64,000 nucleotides of DNA from Henckelia pumila (taxonomy: Eukaryota; Streptophyta; Magnoliopsida; Lamiales; Gesneriaceae). The notes below the pieces were generated by a model. The model did no database searches, had not been told where the DNA came from, and worked only from the letters and a program-made list of their open reading frames with translations. The translations under genes and the position numbers were made by a program. Shown in pieces: positions 34,458 through 46,983 of the stretch (within the stretch, counting starts at the first letter, position 1; each line of letters begins with the position of its first letter). The DNA is taken from contig NC_133120.1 in assembly GCF_033568475.1 (NCBI RefSeq), forward strand, positions 88,430,151 through 88,494,150, given 5' to 3'.

Positions 34458-35700
34458 TAATCTATAACCCCTATAAATATATGAGTTTCATTTGTGAATT
34501 TTCCTAATCAACCTCTTTCTTAACAATTAATTACCCCTATAAATATATGGGTTTCATTTGTGAATTTCTCTAATTAACCTCTTTCTTAACAATTAATTAT
34601 TAATTATACTATCTAATTATCCAACTCTCCTCGTTTACCTCTACCTTGATATTATCATCATTTTCATTTATCATGTTTTATTTAATGTCTACGTATTTAT
34701 TGCAAAATATATTATAGTATTACTTATTAATATTAATGTATTAATACGGTACAATAAATTTATATTTATACTAAAAAAATATTAATTAATTACCCCTATA
34801 AATATATGGGTTTCATTTGTGAATTTCCCTAATTAACCTCTTTCTTAACAATTAATTATTAATTATACTATCTAATTATCCAACTCTCCTCGTTTACCTC
34901 TACCTTGATATTATCATCATTTTCATTTATCATGTTTTATTTAATGTCTACGTATTTATTGCAAAATATATTATAGTATTACTTATTAATATTAATGTAT
35001 TAATACGGTACAATAAATTTATATTTATACTAAAAAAATATTAAAATATTATTTCCCAACAAAACAACAATAAACTGAATTTTACTAAATAGTTCCACAT
35101 TAAACTTACTTTAGTCATGTTAAAAAACTTCTTGTTTCATAATAAATAATTTTATTTTATAAGACGTCTAACACATATAGGAACATTAATATATATACAT
35201 GTCAAGATTCTATAATCTATAATCTATCTATTCTATAATATAAGTAATTTAATAATAATAATATAATATAATAATATAATAATATATGGGTTTCATTTGT
35301 TAATTTTCCTAATTGACCTCTTTCTTAACAATTAATTATTAATTGTACTATCTAATTACTCACTCTCCTCGTTTACCTCTTCCTTTATATTATAATCATT
35401 TTCATTTATTATGATTTTATTTAATGTCTACGTATTTATTGCAAAAGATATTATAGTAATTTTTATTAATATTAATGTATTAATACGGTACAATAAATTT
35501 ATATTTATTTATACTAAAAAATAGTAAAATAATATTTCTAAATAAAACAACAATAATCTGAATTTCAACAAATAGTTCCACATTAAACTCTCTTTAGTCA
35601 TGTTAGAAAACTTCTTGATTCATGAGTACTTTTATTTTATAAGAAGTCTAGCACATATAAAAACATTAATATATATATGTCAAGATAATTTCAATGAATC
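34458..35700. repeat. Nested tandem repeat field (259-bp and about 480-bp periods)
   Basis: A block beginning TTACCCCTATAAATATATGG starts at 34531 and recurs almost unchanged at 34790, a 259-bp period. The block at 34790 continues into about 220 bp of extra sequence (CCACATTAAACTTACTTTAG, TTTATAAGACGTCTA). The whole of this longer unit, about 480 bp, recurs in diverged form at 35280-35700. A short partial copy stands at 34463-34530. The sequence is AT-rich and non-coding. Confidence 0.85.
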
Positions 35701-37951
35701 CATCTATGAAATACACATGAATGTTTCATAAAATTCTTCTTCATCATCATTTACTTACAACACTTATATTAATCAGAATCCATATATACATTCATTTACG
35801 ATTTATAGTACTATACATTCAGTGAATTGAAAAAGATATTTAATTGATGCAATGTACTTATGCACAGAGTGAAATAATAAATACTAATCTTAATCCATAT
35901 TTAATAATAATAATAATAATAATTCATAACATGATGATATAAATGTTCCGTATAACTTACAAATGTCATGTATTTCGTGAGATTTAACGTCTAGCTTACC
36001 AATTAACGTGAATACGAATATCCATACAAAATCAGCTTTTAGCGGTTTAATTATAAAATAGCTGCAATGGATAATGTAAACGCACACCATTTAGAGAAAT
36101 AAAAAAAAACAACAACAAAAAGGTTGTTATCAAGATATTTGTTCTTCGGCAAAATTACGAAATTACACTCAAAGGAGGGAAAACTATCCTAAAAATGACA
36201 TCCATCAATGAATGCCGGGTGATTAATTATTTTGATATAACAAAACAAATGTTTCCAATATACATGCTTTTTCAGTTACATGAATTCAAGTTTGGTTTAG
36301 TTTATGCACTGAAAAATATGTCATTTGCCTTTTAATTATACTTGACAAATCATCGCAATGCATGTATCTGTAACCATTACTATTTTATTATTCGCTTGCT
36401 TTGTGTTTGTATTGCAGATGACACTTATTCATGGACTAATTTTTTCAAATGGAATCCACAATTTTCGAGCACTACTGAAGAAAAATAAAGATTACATGAT
36501 CTATGTTGAGGTGCAATAATTTTTTCTGTTGGGTAGAGCGATCGAATCATGGCGCTTGAGCTGCTGTGCAGTTTAAATATTTGATTTGCACCATTACAAC
36601 CAGCTATAGCTTTTAGTAAAATGGCAAGCGCTCGATCGCACAATTGGTATCAGAAGCAATGTTATGAGTTTGATTCTTATTAATTGCAAGAGTGCAAACT
36701 ATAATCTGCTTGTCAAATGCATAAACAACCATTATCCAAATGTTAACTCAAAATTTGAAATATTCTTCCAACGGTGTACGGTTGTCAAAGAACTACAATA
36801 CAAACTAACACTACTTCAGCTACATTTCACTTTCACAAAATTCAACCAGGTGACATCAGATCTAAGAGAAAATGAGATCAACGTATAAAAATTATCACTG
36901 ATTATCTTTTTCAATAAATAAAGAGAATATTTTTTATATTTAATTATAATATTTTTTTGCTACACATGTTAATGAAGCACCAAAAAACATTTAATCTTTG
37001 CATGATTTTGACAAGAAAGTTAGATCACTTGGGTACAAAAAAGATATCGTATTATTGGATACGAGCAAGTATCATATTTAAATTTTATTATATAAATTAT
37101 ACAAATTAATAATTAAACAATCATATAAGTTTTTTTGTAGACTTAATTTGATTAGAATTAAAATATGGAATGATCTGCTGTGAACGAGGGCCAAATGATG
37201 AAATTTATGAAATTGGAGAAACCATTTGATTATTGTTTTTATCAATCTCATGATGCAAACATATCATGGTTAGTCTTATCATATATCAATCATTTCTTGA
37301 ATATTTATTCGTATACTAAAAACTAAGTTTTAGACTATCATTCAAGGACTTGATGTCTACTCAAACTACAACGCCTTTTTTCAACCCTCCAGGTGATGAC
37401 ATCGAAATTATAAAGTTGTGCTAAATGATTCATTTTCCGATATTTTGAATATATTTATCAAGTTACACTGCATTTCATAAATTTATTGAACGCGATTGAT
37501 GCCATATAACGTGATTTGCTTTTAAGAATAAACTAGTTTCTCCATGTAGTAATGTTATTCACTTTTTTTATATCAAGAATCACATCGAATTAATTTTGCA
37601 AAAGAGATAACAAAAATTGTTTTGAGCTTTATTCGTGTTATCAGAGGTTGGATGCTGACAAAAGACGAAAGCATCAAAACAATACATGGGCACTGAGAAA
37701 ATGTTCGCGATCGCAATAAATGTGACACCAAACGAGATATATATTCAACAAAAAAAGGAGTTTCACACAGGTTTGGACAATTTTTTATAAATTACTTATA
37801 CATAAATTAAATACAATTTTTTATTTTTTAAGTTATTATAAAAATATAGTTATACCAAAAGTGATTTAAATATGATGCGAATAAAAATTACACAATTAAA
37901 ATGAATCAAGCTAATACAATCTTTCTTTTAATGTATAATTCATATTACTTT
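35701..37951. other. AT-rich intergenic region with a tRNA-like/PBS-like island
   Basis: I see no protein-coding gene. At about 36560-36720 there is a more complex island ending GCACAATTGGTATCAGAAGC and followed by GAGTTTGATTCT. The first resembles an initiator-tRNA primer-binding site or a polymerase III A box, and the second a B box. It may be a retrotransposon or SINE remnant. The remainder is plain AT-rich sequence. Confidence 0.5.
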
Positions 37952-38476
37952 CACTACAAAAAAACAGGTATTTTAGAATTGGTAATTTCGAGTCGGTTGT
38001 AACCCCGCTTCTATTGTCTATATGCTATCGCAACGGTTTATGATTACCGCATCTAATGCTTGTGTATAGGAGCGGTTAAGTATAAGCGATTCAAAAAAGA
38101 AGTTGAAATGTGTATGTCCACACAATCTTGTAATGGACTTTCAGAATCGCTCAAAGACTGCTCCGAAAGCTACTTATTTGCTCTGGGTAATTTTTGAAAC
38201 ACTTCTAAAGCCAAGCATAAATACTGCACCCCACAGTTTTTCTCTTTATTGTTTAGAATCGGTTGGTAAGCGCATCTAATGAAAGCTGAATAGAAGCGAT
38301 GGCGGATAACCGATGCAATATACATATCTGTAGAAGCGGTGGTTGAGAACCGAAGCAACAGACATATCGGTAGAAGCGGTGAAAAACCGATTCGAAATTG
38401 GATACTATAACAAAAAAAGTTTTAGAGAGGTTCTACCGTTAAAACGATTTTTGGGGGTGTTCTGGATCCCAGTAGC

Positions 38477-39097
38477 AGGGTGTCAAAACACAACCATACC
38501 CGGCAACCTGATACGAGTCGACCCGAAAAATATAGGGTTATGATTGGGGGTTTTTGGGTTAGGGTCGAATCGAGTTGACCTGAAAGCTAACCCAAAAATA
38601 TTAATCGGGTCAGGGTTGGGTCAGATCAACTGAGATGACCCGAATATTTTTAATATTATTGTTTTTATATGAAAGTAAGAAAGATTTGCTATATTTTTAT
38701 ACATTGTATGTTTGAAATTTTTTTATTGTGTATTAATATAATAGATTTTAGTCATTTAATGTTATTTTGTACAATTTTTATTTTTTGTTGTAAGTATATA
38801 CTTTAAATATTCTACAACTACACTTCTAAATTTTTTTTGAGTACTAAACTTTCAAATTTAAATTAAATTATATATAAGTTTAGATTTTATTATTATGTGA
38901 TTAAATTAAATATTACTATTATTATTGTGTGTTTGAATTTTTATTTAATTATTTTGTTAAAAAGTTTTTTAAAAAAATAAAAAAATCGGGTTAGTTCGGG
39001 TTGATCAGATTAGTCGGGTTCGGGTTGAAAAATGTTTAAAATTTATTTTCGTCGACCCGACACGAACTCATTTGACCCACCCGAATTGACACCCCTA
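38477..39097. mobile_element. hAT-like non-autonomous element with GGGTCGGGTT-type subtermini
   Basis: The left end reads AGGGTGTCAA and the right end on the other strand reads AGGGGTGTCAA. Both subtermini are rich in GGGTC and CGGGTT motifs, and the middle is AT-rich. No clear 8-bp target duplication was found. It resembles the MITE at 10592-10915 in its GGTGTC terminus. Confidence 0.5.
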
Positions 39098-40456
39098 GTG
39101 ACCGGTTTCCGGTCAAATCAGCCAGTCCGGTCCGGTTTCAAAAACATTGATTAATATTTGTTTGCTAAACAATTTTCCAAACAATTTATATGATTTCAAA
39201 ATAAAATTTATTTGATGTCTTAGTTCTTTCTTAAAAATTAAGTTTGCAAAATAATTGGGTTTTTTTAAAAAAAAAAAAGGTTTTTGATTAGATAATTATC
39301 ACTTTTAAACTCATGAATCTTTAATTCATCATGTGAGTTTTATAATATCATGAATCCATAGACCATATTATTTATTATTAGTTTTGTTTTCAAATTTATT
39401 ATCCTTACTAATATTATTAATTTATTTATAAGTAGATTTGGGTTAATAACCTCGGCCAAAGTTTCTTTTCGAAAATAACTCTTTTGCGCATTTGTTTTGT
39501 TTGATTTCCACAAACAAAATTGGGATTTGGTAATCTTTTCAATTTTTTTGACGATAATCTTCTCATTTTAAATTTGATATTTTCGAAAAAAACAAAACAG
39601 ATGTGCTTAGTTAATTATATAATAAAACCCGCCACACGAAATTTTGATTCCCGCTTGCGTCCTTTCCAATTCACACACGTAAATACTCCCTTCATCCCCA
39701 TCATTTCCTCCCAAATTCCATCTGTAGGCGGTAGTTTGCTGCAAGGCACCACAGATTTTGCAAGGTAAATTTTCAGTTAGTTATCATAGCACGAAAATAT
39801 CTATTCCGAACAATCTGATTCTTCTTCTGTTTTTGAAAAGAACTTGTTAGATTAATACATGTTAGATGTTTTCGAACCTGGACATACAATTTTCTTATGA
39901 TTTTCGATTTAGGTGGGTATTATGTATGAATGATCATGATTTCTGTGATTTTTTTGGAAAAATAATTTTCAGATTTCTTCGATGACTTTTTTTTTTTTGA
40001 ACATGTACAAGATTTTCGGTGACTTTTGTTTCGAAATTTTAAAAATATTTTAAAGATTTCGAACTTGGACATGCAATAAATTTATTCGGTGACTTTTTTA
40101 AATTTAGATTAATTTTCTTAAGTATCATGATCATAATATAGCCAATTCTCGATTTCATGATATCATCTCTTAAGAATGTAGTGTACATCTATGACCGAAA
40201 GTGAAAGGAACTAAAAATTGAAATTGAAATATTATGGTAATCCAGAAGAGAAGATAATAACATTTATTAGATGTTTTTTTAAAAACAATTATTCGAAATG
40301 CCAGATTGAAAGCAAACTAACTTTTGCAACGTTTTTCCAAAAAACTGGATTATTAATGGAATACATCCGTTGAACTGAATGCTATGTGCTGATAGTCTTT
40401 TGCTTCACCAGAATATTGATTAATGTTGATTTTTTTTTAAAAAAAAATTACTTGTA
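39098..40456. other. Non-coding part of the CACTA-like region
   Basis: It starts with a CCGGTTTCCGGTC-rich remnant (39098-39150), then AT-rich sequence. A GC-richer block at about 39625-39765 ends with a good splice-donor context, GCAAGGTAAAT, and could be a leader exon of the CACTA gene. No domain is recognisable. Confidence 0.4.
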
Positions 40457-40496
40457 ATGCAAAACATGGGAGCTGCATTGAGACGATGGAGGAATG

Positions 40497-41078
40497 TGTT
40501 GAAGTAATCTTGATAATATATAGCGAAACTAACAAGATTCCAGCTCCTTGGATATATCATGAACACGATTCGAAAGCAAAATCGGCAATCGAATAACATG
40601 CAATCAAAGAAAATTGACACGATGATTTATAGTGGTTCGGATATGAATTATCCTACATCCACTTTGGCCCAAAGCTCTTTCATGACTTTAATCAATCACA
40701 AAGTGTATCAAAGATTACAATTCATCGGCTTTAATCTTCAATCTTATCCGACCAAGAACATGAAGAGAAAATCAAAAAATACAATCACAAAGATTGATAC
40801 AATCACCCACTATGCAATCGAAGACTTCCAACCCCTTCAAAGAGAATTAATCCAGATCAGAACAAGAAGAATTCTGCAGCTTTCGTAATATCTGTATATT
40901 AACTGCTTCAGTCTTCTTTTCTTCTTATGCAAGTCTCATTGAATCAATCGGTTAGAGTTAGTTGGAGAAGTTGAGAGGGTACTGATCTCCTGCATCTTAT
41001 TCTTGCATGGTATTGTGCACTTCCTTGATCCTTCATTCCCATTGGTCATAATAGCTAGATAAGAAAGCCAACATTACA
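40497..41078 (-). repeat. Copia element, 3' LTR (minus-strand sense)
   Basis: It is 582 bp and nearly identical to 45085-45664. Relative to the other LTR it has a 3-bp insertion (ATG after CTCTTTC) and a 1-bp difference in CTTCAATCTTATCC. On the minus strand it starts TGTAATGTTGGC and ends CTTCAACA. Confidence 0.95.
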
Positions 41079-41126
41079 AAACTCCACCTTGGATTTCTTA
41101 TAAGCTTTGGACCATCATCACAACAG

Positions 41127-44100
41127 CTAAGGACCAGGATATATTTCTCCAACATTGATTGACCTGAGACAATGTTTGAATTTCACATTAGGAATGACTT
41201 TGGTCAGCATATCAGCTGGATTCTCTTCAGTGGCTATCTTCTCCATTCGAACTTTTCCATGCTCCACCAAATCTCTAACAAAATGTAACCTTATATCAAT
41301 GTGCTTTGTTCTCTCATGGTGCATCGGGTTCTTTGTTAAGTGCAGAGCACTTTGACTATCAGAGAAGAGTTTGACATCCACCTTGTGTCCAGTTAGCTCA
41401 GCCAAAATACCCTTAAACCAAATTACTTCCTTTGCAGCTTCTGTGATTGCAACATATTCTGCTTCTGTGGTTAACAGCGCCACTATAGGTTGCAAGTTTG
41501 CTTTCCAACTGATGGTATTTCCATTATATGTGAAAACATATCCAGTTGTTGATCTTCGTTTATAAAGATCACCAGCATAATCTGCATCCATATATCCTGT
41601 GAGTCCTTCTCGCTTGCCATATTGTTTGCCATAGATCACACCTGTCTTCAAAGTGGAATTAAGATATCTCAAGGCCCACTTTACTGCCTCCCAGTGCTCT
41701 TTACCTGGTCTATTCATGAATCTACTCATCAGGCTTTTAGCATATGCCAAATCAGTTCTTGTACATACCATGACATACATTAGGCTACCAGTGGCATTGG
41801 CATAAGGCACATTCTTCATGACAGACTCTTCATATGGTGTAGCAGGGCACTGTTCTATAGATAACTTGAAATGAGCAGCCAAAGGTGTTGTAATAATCTT
41901 GGAATTCATCATTCCAAACTTGGATACAACCTTCTTAAGATAATCTTGCTGGTTTATGAATAAGATACCTTTAGCTCTATCTCTCGTAATCTGCATCCCA
42001 AGAATCTTTTGAGCTGGACCGAGATCTTTCATTTCAAACTCCCCTTTGAGTTTTTCTTTCAATTCCAGAATTGCATCCATGCTTTTGCATGCCATCAGCA
42101 TATCATCAACATAGAGAAGCAAATATATGGTATACCCCTCTGAAGTCCTTTTGTGATAAACATGGCTGTCATAATCACTTTTCTTGAACAAATGACAGCT
42201 CATAAAACTATCAAACCGTCTATACCATTGTCTTGATGACTGCTTCAAAACATATAAGGATTTTTTGAGCAGACAAACCTTTGATTCATGCCCTGGAACT
42301 TCATAACCCTCTGGTTGTCTCATATAAATCGTTTCATCCAGGCTACCATGTAAGAAAGCTGTTCTTACATCCATCTGTTCCAGTTCCAAATCTTGGTCTG
42401 CTGTCAAAGCCAATAAAATCCTAATTGATGTATGTTTTACCACTGGAGAGAATACTTCATTAAAATCAATTCCCTCCCTTTGAGTGAAGCCTTTTGCCAC
42501 CAATCTTTCCTTGAACCTCTGTGGTTTAACTCCTGGAATCCCTTCCTTTATTTTGTAAATCCATTTGCTTCCGATTAGTTTTCTGCCCTTTGGAAGCTCC
42601 ACCAATTCCCATGTATTATTCTTTTCAAGGGAATGTATTTCTTCAAGCATAGCTTCTTTCCATTTCAATTTATGCTTGCTGTTTATAGCTTCTTTATATG
42701 AACTTGGTTCTTCACTGCTTAAGGTTTCAGAAACACTCAAAGCATATGCTATTAGATCAGCATATCCATATTTAGCAGGAGGTTTAATTTCCCTTCTGAC
42801 CCTGTCTCTTGCTAGATGATAATCTGTCAAGTCATCACCTTGTACTGAAGGAGTGATTTCTTGTATTTCTGGATGTGTATCCTTTTGTGACTCCACCACA
42901 ATGTGATCATCCTTGTAGAATTCCTTATCTTTGTTATGCTCATTCTGAGATGATGTTTGCCTGAGTACACTATCCTCTTCAAAGGTAATGTCCCTGCTTA
43001 TCACAGCTTTTCCAATTCCATTTTCATAGAGCCAAACTCTATAACCTTTAACTCCCTCTGGATATCCAAGGAAAATGGACTTCTTAGCTCTTGGTTGCAG
43101 CTTTCCATCAGTAGTGTGTATATAAGCAGTACATCCAAATACTCTTAGTGTTTCATAATTACCTAGCTTTCCAGACCAAACTTCGATTGATGTTTTGAAG
43201 TTTAGAGCCACAGATGGACATTTGTTAATAAGGTAGCATGCTGTGGCTGCTGCTTCACCCCAGAAACTAACTGGTAGTTTAGCATTTGAGAGCATGCATC
43301 TAACTCTTTCCAGAAAGGTTCGATTCATTCTCTCAGCAAGTCCATTATGCTGAGGAATATGTCTTATTGTCAAGTGTCTTGCTATGCCATTATTCTTACA
43401 CAGTTCATCAAACTCATTATTCAAATACTCCAATCCATTGTCTATTCTCAATATTTTGATCTTTCTTCCTGTCTGGTTTTCGATCAGTGATTTCCAATCA
43501 ATGAATTTCTTTAGGGCTTCATTTTTATGCTTCATTGTATACAACCATACTCTCCTTGAGTAGTCATCAATGAAGGTGATAAAATATCTAGATCCTCCAT
43601 GTGTTTGATTCATTGCTGGCCCCCATACATCAGAATGTATGTAGTCCAGAGTATTCTTGGTTGTATGTTCAGCTCTATTAAATTTGACTCTTGTTTGCTT
43701 TCCCAGAACACAATGCTCACAGAAATTCATTTTGCTGATTTGATCCTTACCAAAAGCACCTTGTTTGTGAAGTTCAATGAGTCCCCTTTCACTTATATGT
43801 CCCATCCTGGCATGCCATAACTTGGTTTTATCCAAGCTAATATGGGCATTCAAAACAGTAGGGTCATTGTGTGATCCTCCTTGCAAGACATATAAACCAT
43901 TGCGTCTTATTCCTTTCATCACAACCATTACTCCTTTAGTAACATTAAGGACACCATCCTTAGATTTAAACTCATAGCCCGATTGATCTAGCATTCCAAG
44001 TGATATCAAGTTCCTTTTCAATCCGGGAACAAATCTAACTTCTGACAGAGTTCTTGTTGTTCCATTATTCATTTTGAGCTTGATGGATCCAATGCCTTCA

Positions 44101-45059
44101 ATCTTGCAAGCTACATAGTTTCCCGTAAGGACATTTCCTTCATCAACCTTATCGAAATCACTGAACCAATGCCTGCAAGGAGTCATATGAAAAGAGCAGC
44201 CTGAGTCTAAGATCCAATCCAGTTCACATTTATCAACTGTGACCATAAAAACATCTACACTTTCATAGCCATCTTGTGCTATAGCTGCATCTCCTGAACT
44301 AGATTCCTTTTCTGCTTGTTTTCTTTTTCTTTCTGGGCAATCCTTAATGAAGTGTCCTTCCTTATGACATGAGTAACACTTCCTCACAAACTTTTGTCTG
44401 GATTTTGATCTGGATTTGCCTCTATATTTTGTTTCTCTCTTTTCTGATCTTCCTCTTGCATAGAGTCCTTCACTGTGATCATCATTTCCATTTCTTGATT
44501 TATTATTTAACTCCTTAGACATTAGAGCAGCATGTACTTCTTCAAGTGACAAAGAGTCTTTACCATAGATCATGGTATCTTTTAGATTCTCATAAGTATC
44601 CGGAAGGGATCTCAATAATAGCAGTGCTTGATCTTCATCTTCTACTTTAATCTCTATGTTCTCAAGATCCAAGATGATCTTATTGAAATCATCAACATGA
44701 TCTTCAATCGATTTTCCAGTAGAAATCTTGAAGGTATACAATTTTTGCTTGAGAAAAAGTCTGTTAGCTAGAGACTTTGTCATATAAAAGTTCTCAAGCT
44801 TTAACCAAACCGCAACAGCCGATCCCTCCTTGGATACTTCTCGCAAGACTCTGTCTCCAAGGCTCAAAATTATGGCACTATGTGCCTTCGCAAGGATGTC
44901 TTTCTTGTCCATACCCCTGACCTTAACTGAGACATTTTCTTCTCCAAGAAAAGCATCCTCGAGGCCATTCTAAACCAACAAAGCTCTCATATTCAATCAC
45001 CACAACCCAAAATCATTTTTGCCCGTGAATTTCTCGATATCAAAACGTGTAGTCGTCAT
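41127..45059 (-). pseudogene. Copia gag-pol polyprotein with two nonsense codons in gag
   Basis: The frame is open from 44912 to 41127 (1261 residues). It encodes gag (UBN2 type), zinc knuckle CYSCHKEGHFIKDC (about 178-191), protease WILDSGCSFHM (about 229), pre-integrase LWHARMGH, integrase (HSDVWGP, FIDDYSRR, DNGLEY), reverse transcriptase with YVDDMLMA (about 930) and RNase H. The expected start is further upstream, ATG at 45057-45059, where the protein opens MTTTRFDIEKFTG. Between that ATG and 44912 the frame is interrupted by TGA (44997-44999) and TAG (44970-44972). Both are single C-to-T changes on the coding strand from likely CGA and CAG. The rest of the polyprotein has no break. An element needing gag from its own ATG would therefore be inactive. 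Confidence 0.9.
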
Positions 45060-45065
45060 TGAACC

Positions 45066-45084
45066 TAAGCTCTTGATACCAATT
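45066..45084 (-). other. Copia primer-binding site
   Basis: Read on the minus strand, just inside the 5' LTR, the sequence is AATTGGTATCAAGAGCTTAG. This matches the initiator methionine tRNA primer site used by most plant copia elements, with one extra A in the middle. Confidence 0.8.
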
Positions 45085-45664
45085 TGTTGAAGTAATCTTG
45101 ATAATATATAGTGAAACTAACAAGATTCCAGCTCCTTGGATATATCATGAACACGATTCAAAAACAAAATCGGCAATCGAATAACATGCAATCAAAGAAA
45201 ATTGACACGATGATTTATAGTGGTTCGGATATGAATTATCCTACATCCACTTTGGCCCAAAGCTCTTTCACTTTAATCAATCACAAAGTGTATCAAAGAT
45301 TACAATGCATCGGCTTTAATCTTCAATGCTTATCCGACCAAGAACATGAAGAGAAAATCAAGAAATACAATCACAAAGATTGATACAATCACCCACTATG
45401 CAATCGAAGACTTCCAACCCCTTCAAAGAGAATTAATCCAGATCAGAACAAGAATAATTCTGCAGCTTTCGTAATATCTGTATATTAACTGCTTCTGTCT
45501 TTTTTTCTTCTTATGCAAGTCTCATTGAATCAATCGGTTAGAGTTAGTTGGAGAAGTTGAGAGGGTACTGATCTCCTGCATCTTATTCTTGCATGGTATT
45601 GTGCACTTCCTTGATCCTTCATTCCCATTGGTCATAATAGCTAGATAAGAAAGCCAACATTACA
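45085..45664 (-). repeat. Copia element, 5' LTR (minus-strand sense)
   Basis: It is 580 bp, nearly identical to the LTR at 40497-41078. The GAATG target duplication follows immediately at 45665-45669. Confidence 0.95.
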
Positions 45665-46564
45665 GAATGAAATCAAGGCCAAGTCTTTTGATTCAAATAC
45701 TCTGATGGAGGAGCTTCTCAACATTTGTCCAACTCCCCATGGTCTAACAACAAATAATTGGGAGAGATTGTGTAACTACTAAAAATCTATCGAGGTATTC
45801 ATATTTATATGTCATATTTCTTATTTTTCTCAATGTGCCTATTTTATCCTATCCAATTTTATGTAAAATATTTTTTTTCAAGATATTTCAAAAATCAATC
45901 GAGAATATGCAAATAAGAAAAAAGGATCTCATGCACAAGGACGTACAAATATACCATCTTTGGAGGACAACGTAAGTATCAAATTTAATTTTTTTTTCTA
46001 CATATTTTTAATATGTAACTAAAAATTCAATACTTTTTTTTGTTCATGAACATGTTTATATTGTTATATTTGGTGTTACGTATGTGTTACGCCTTAAACG
46101 CATACAAATCTCTTAAATGAGATTAATGTTTTTAATGAGATAACTTATCTTGTTTTGATAATTACAAAACTAGGTTATTATTTCTAATTGTTTAAAGTGA
46201 GACTTTTCAGATTAGATTATTATAAACATTATTATGGAGAAGAAAATTGCGAAAATTACTGAGCATGTTTGAGCCATGCAATTTCGATCTCCACCGGTCA
46301 TACTACGGTCCAAAATTCAAGTCGATCCAACAGATGGATTTGGAGTTATGAATTTTTTAAAAGTGCCACACAGAATTAGAAGCAAAAATACGACAAAGTA
46401 ACTTCAGAAAAATACTGAAATCGTTTTAGAATTCCAAATCTGATCTCTACATTCACAATGAAATTCAGGATGTTTTAAAGCTACTGTTCAAATTTCAAGT
46501 CGATCCGACGGACGGATTATGAGATATGAATTTTTGAAGTTTGTCGCGCAGTCTGAATTATGTC

Positions 46565-46776
46565 GAACGGACGCAACGAACCTAGGAACGGATGCAACGT
46601 TCCTTGGCAAGAACACGATCCAATTTTTAAGGAAAAAAGTCATCCGACAAAAGCCGCAATGCTCCGAACGGACGCAACGAACCTACGAACGGATGCAACG
46701 TTAGTCACCAACGCCGGAAGAATTTAATGTGCGCCGAACAGATGCAACGATGGCCCGAACGGACGCAACGAACCTG
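46565..46776 (+). repeat. Interspersed GAACGGACGCAACG repeats in the Sirevirus LTR
   Basis: GAACGGACGCAACGAACCT occurs at about 46565, 46667 and 46757. Each of the first two is followed by GAACGGATGCAACGTT, and a variant GAACAGATGCAACG lies near 46736. The cluster ends 15 bp upstream of the TATA box, in U3. The motif is unusually CpG-rich for the region. Confidence 0.8.
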
Positions 46777-46790
46777 GCCGAATTTTCAGC

Positions 46791-46798
46791 TATAAATA
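46791..46798 (+). promoter_or_regulatory. TATA box of the Sirevirus-like LTR
   Basis: TATAAATA follows directly after the U3 repeat cluster. The LTR is interrupted about 60 bp downstream by the Tekay insertion, which would separate this promoter from its gag. Confidence 0.7.
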
Positions 46799-46983
46799 CA
46801 TGCCATTTGAAGTCATTTGAACTCACCAATTCAATCTCATCTCTCTTTGCAAGCAATATTGTAGTAACCCAGAACCCATTTTAAGATAATAATATGTTAA
46901 ACATGATTAAGGGTTAGTAATTGATCTATTTCGGAGTGTTATTGGACTTCGGAAGAGGAATTTGGGCTTTTGACTTTGGGCCA

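Larger units (their letters stand above)
40497..45664 (-). mobile_element. Ty1/copia LTR retrotransposon, complete with LTRs and TSD
   Basis: LTRs are 40497-41078 and 45085-45664, flanked by the perfect 5-bp duplication GAATG (40492-40496 and 45665-45669). On the minus strand the element runs from the right LTR through a primer-binding site, gag-pol, and a polypurine tract (AAGGTGGAGTTTTG, about 41079-41092) to the left LTR. I counted roughly nine substitutions and two small indels between the LTRs over about 580 bp, so the insertion is moderately old. Domain order gag-PR-IN-RT-RH marks it as copia. Confidence 0.95.
40457..45971 (+). pseudogene. CACTA-associated (PF03004-like) gene, split by a copia insertion
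   Basis: Host sequence is 40457-40496, then 45670-45971 beyond the inserted element. The first part encodes MGAALRRWRNE-like residues. The frame resumes exactly after the copia target duplication with a segment containing NICPTPHGLTTNNWERLC. A stop (TAA near 45779) stands where the family usually has Trp. After an apparent intron a second exon (about 45882-45971) encodes ISKINREYANKKKGSHAQGR and ends at a GTAAGT donor. This order, with the NW.RLC and ISKINR...G motifs, recalls the PF03004 transposase-associated family of En/Spm elements. The gene is broken by the insertion and by the nonsense codon. Confidence 0.6.
37952..46084 (+). mobile_element. CACTA-like DNA transposon, 5' part, interrupted by other elements
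   Basis: The left end CACTACAAAAAAACAGG is the typical EnSpm/CACTA terminus. It is followed over about 450 bp by subterminal repeats of GAAGCGGT and AACCG type on both strands (37990-38400). Further on is a gene fragment resembling the CACTA-associated transposase family (PF03004 type). The element carries a hAT-like MITE at 38477-39097 and a copia element at 40497-45664, and is cut at 46085 by a Sirevirus-like LTR. Its right end is not in the window. Assigning the terminus and the gene fragment to one element is an inference. Confidence 0.6.
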
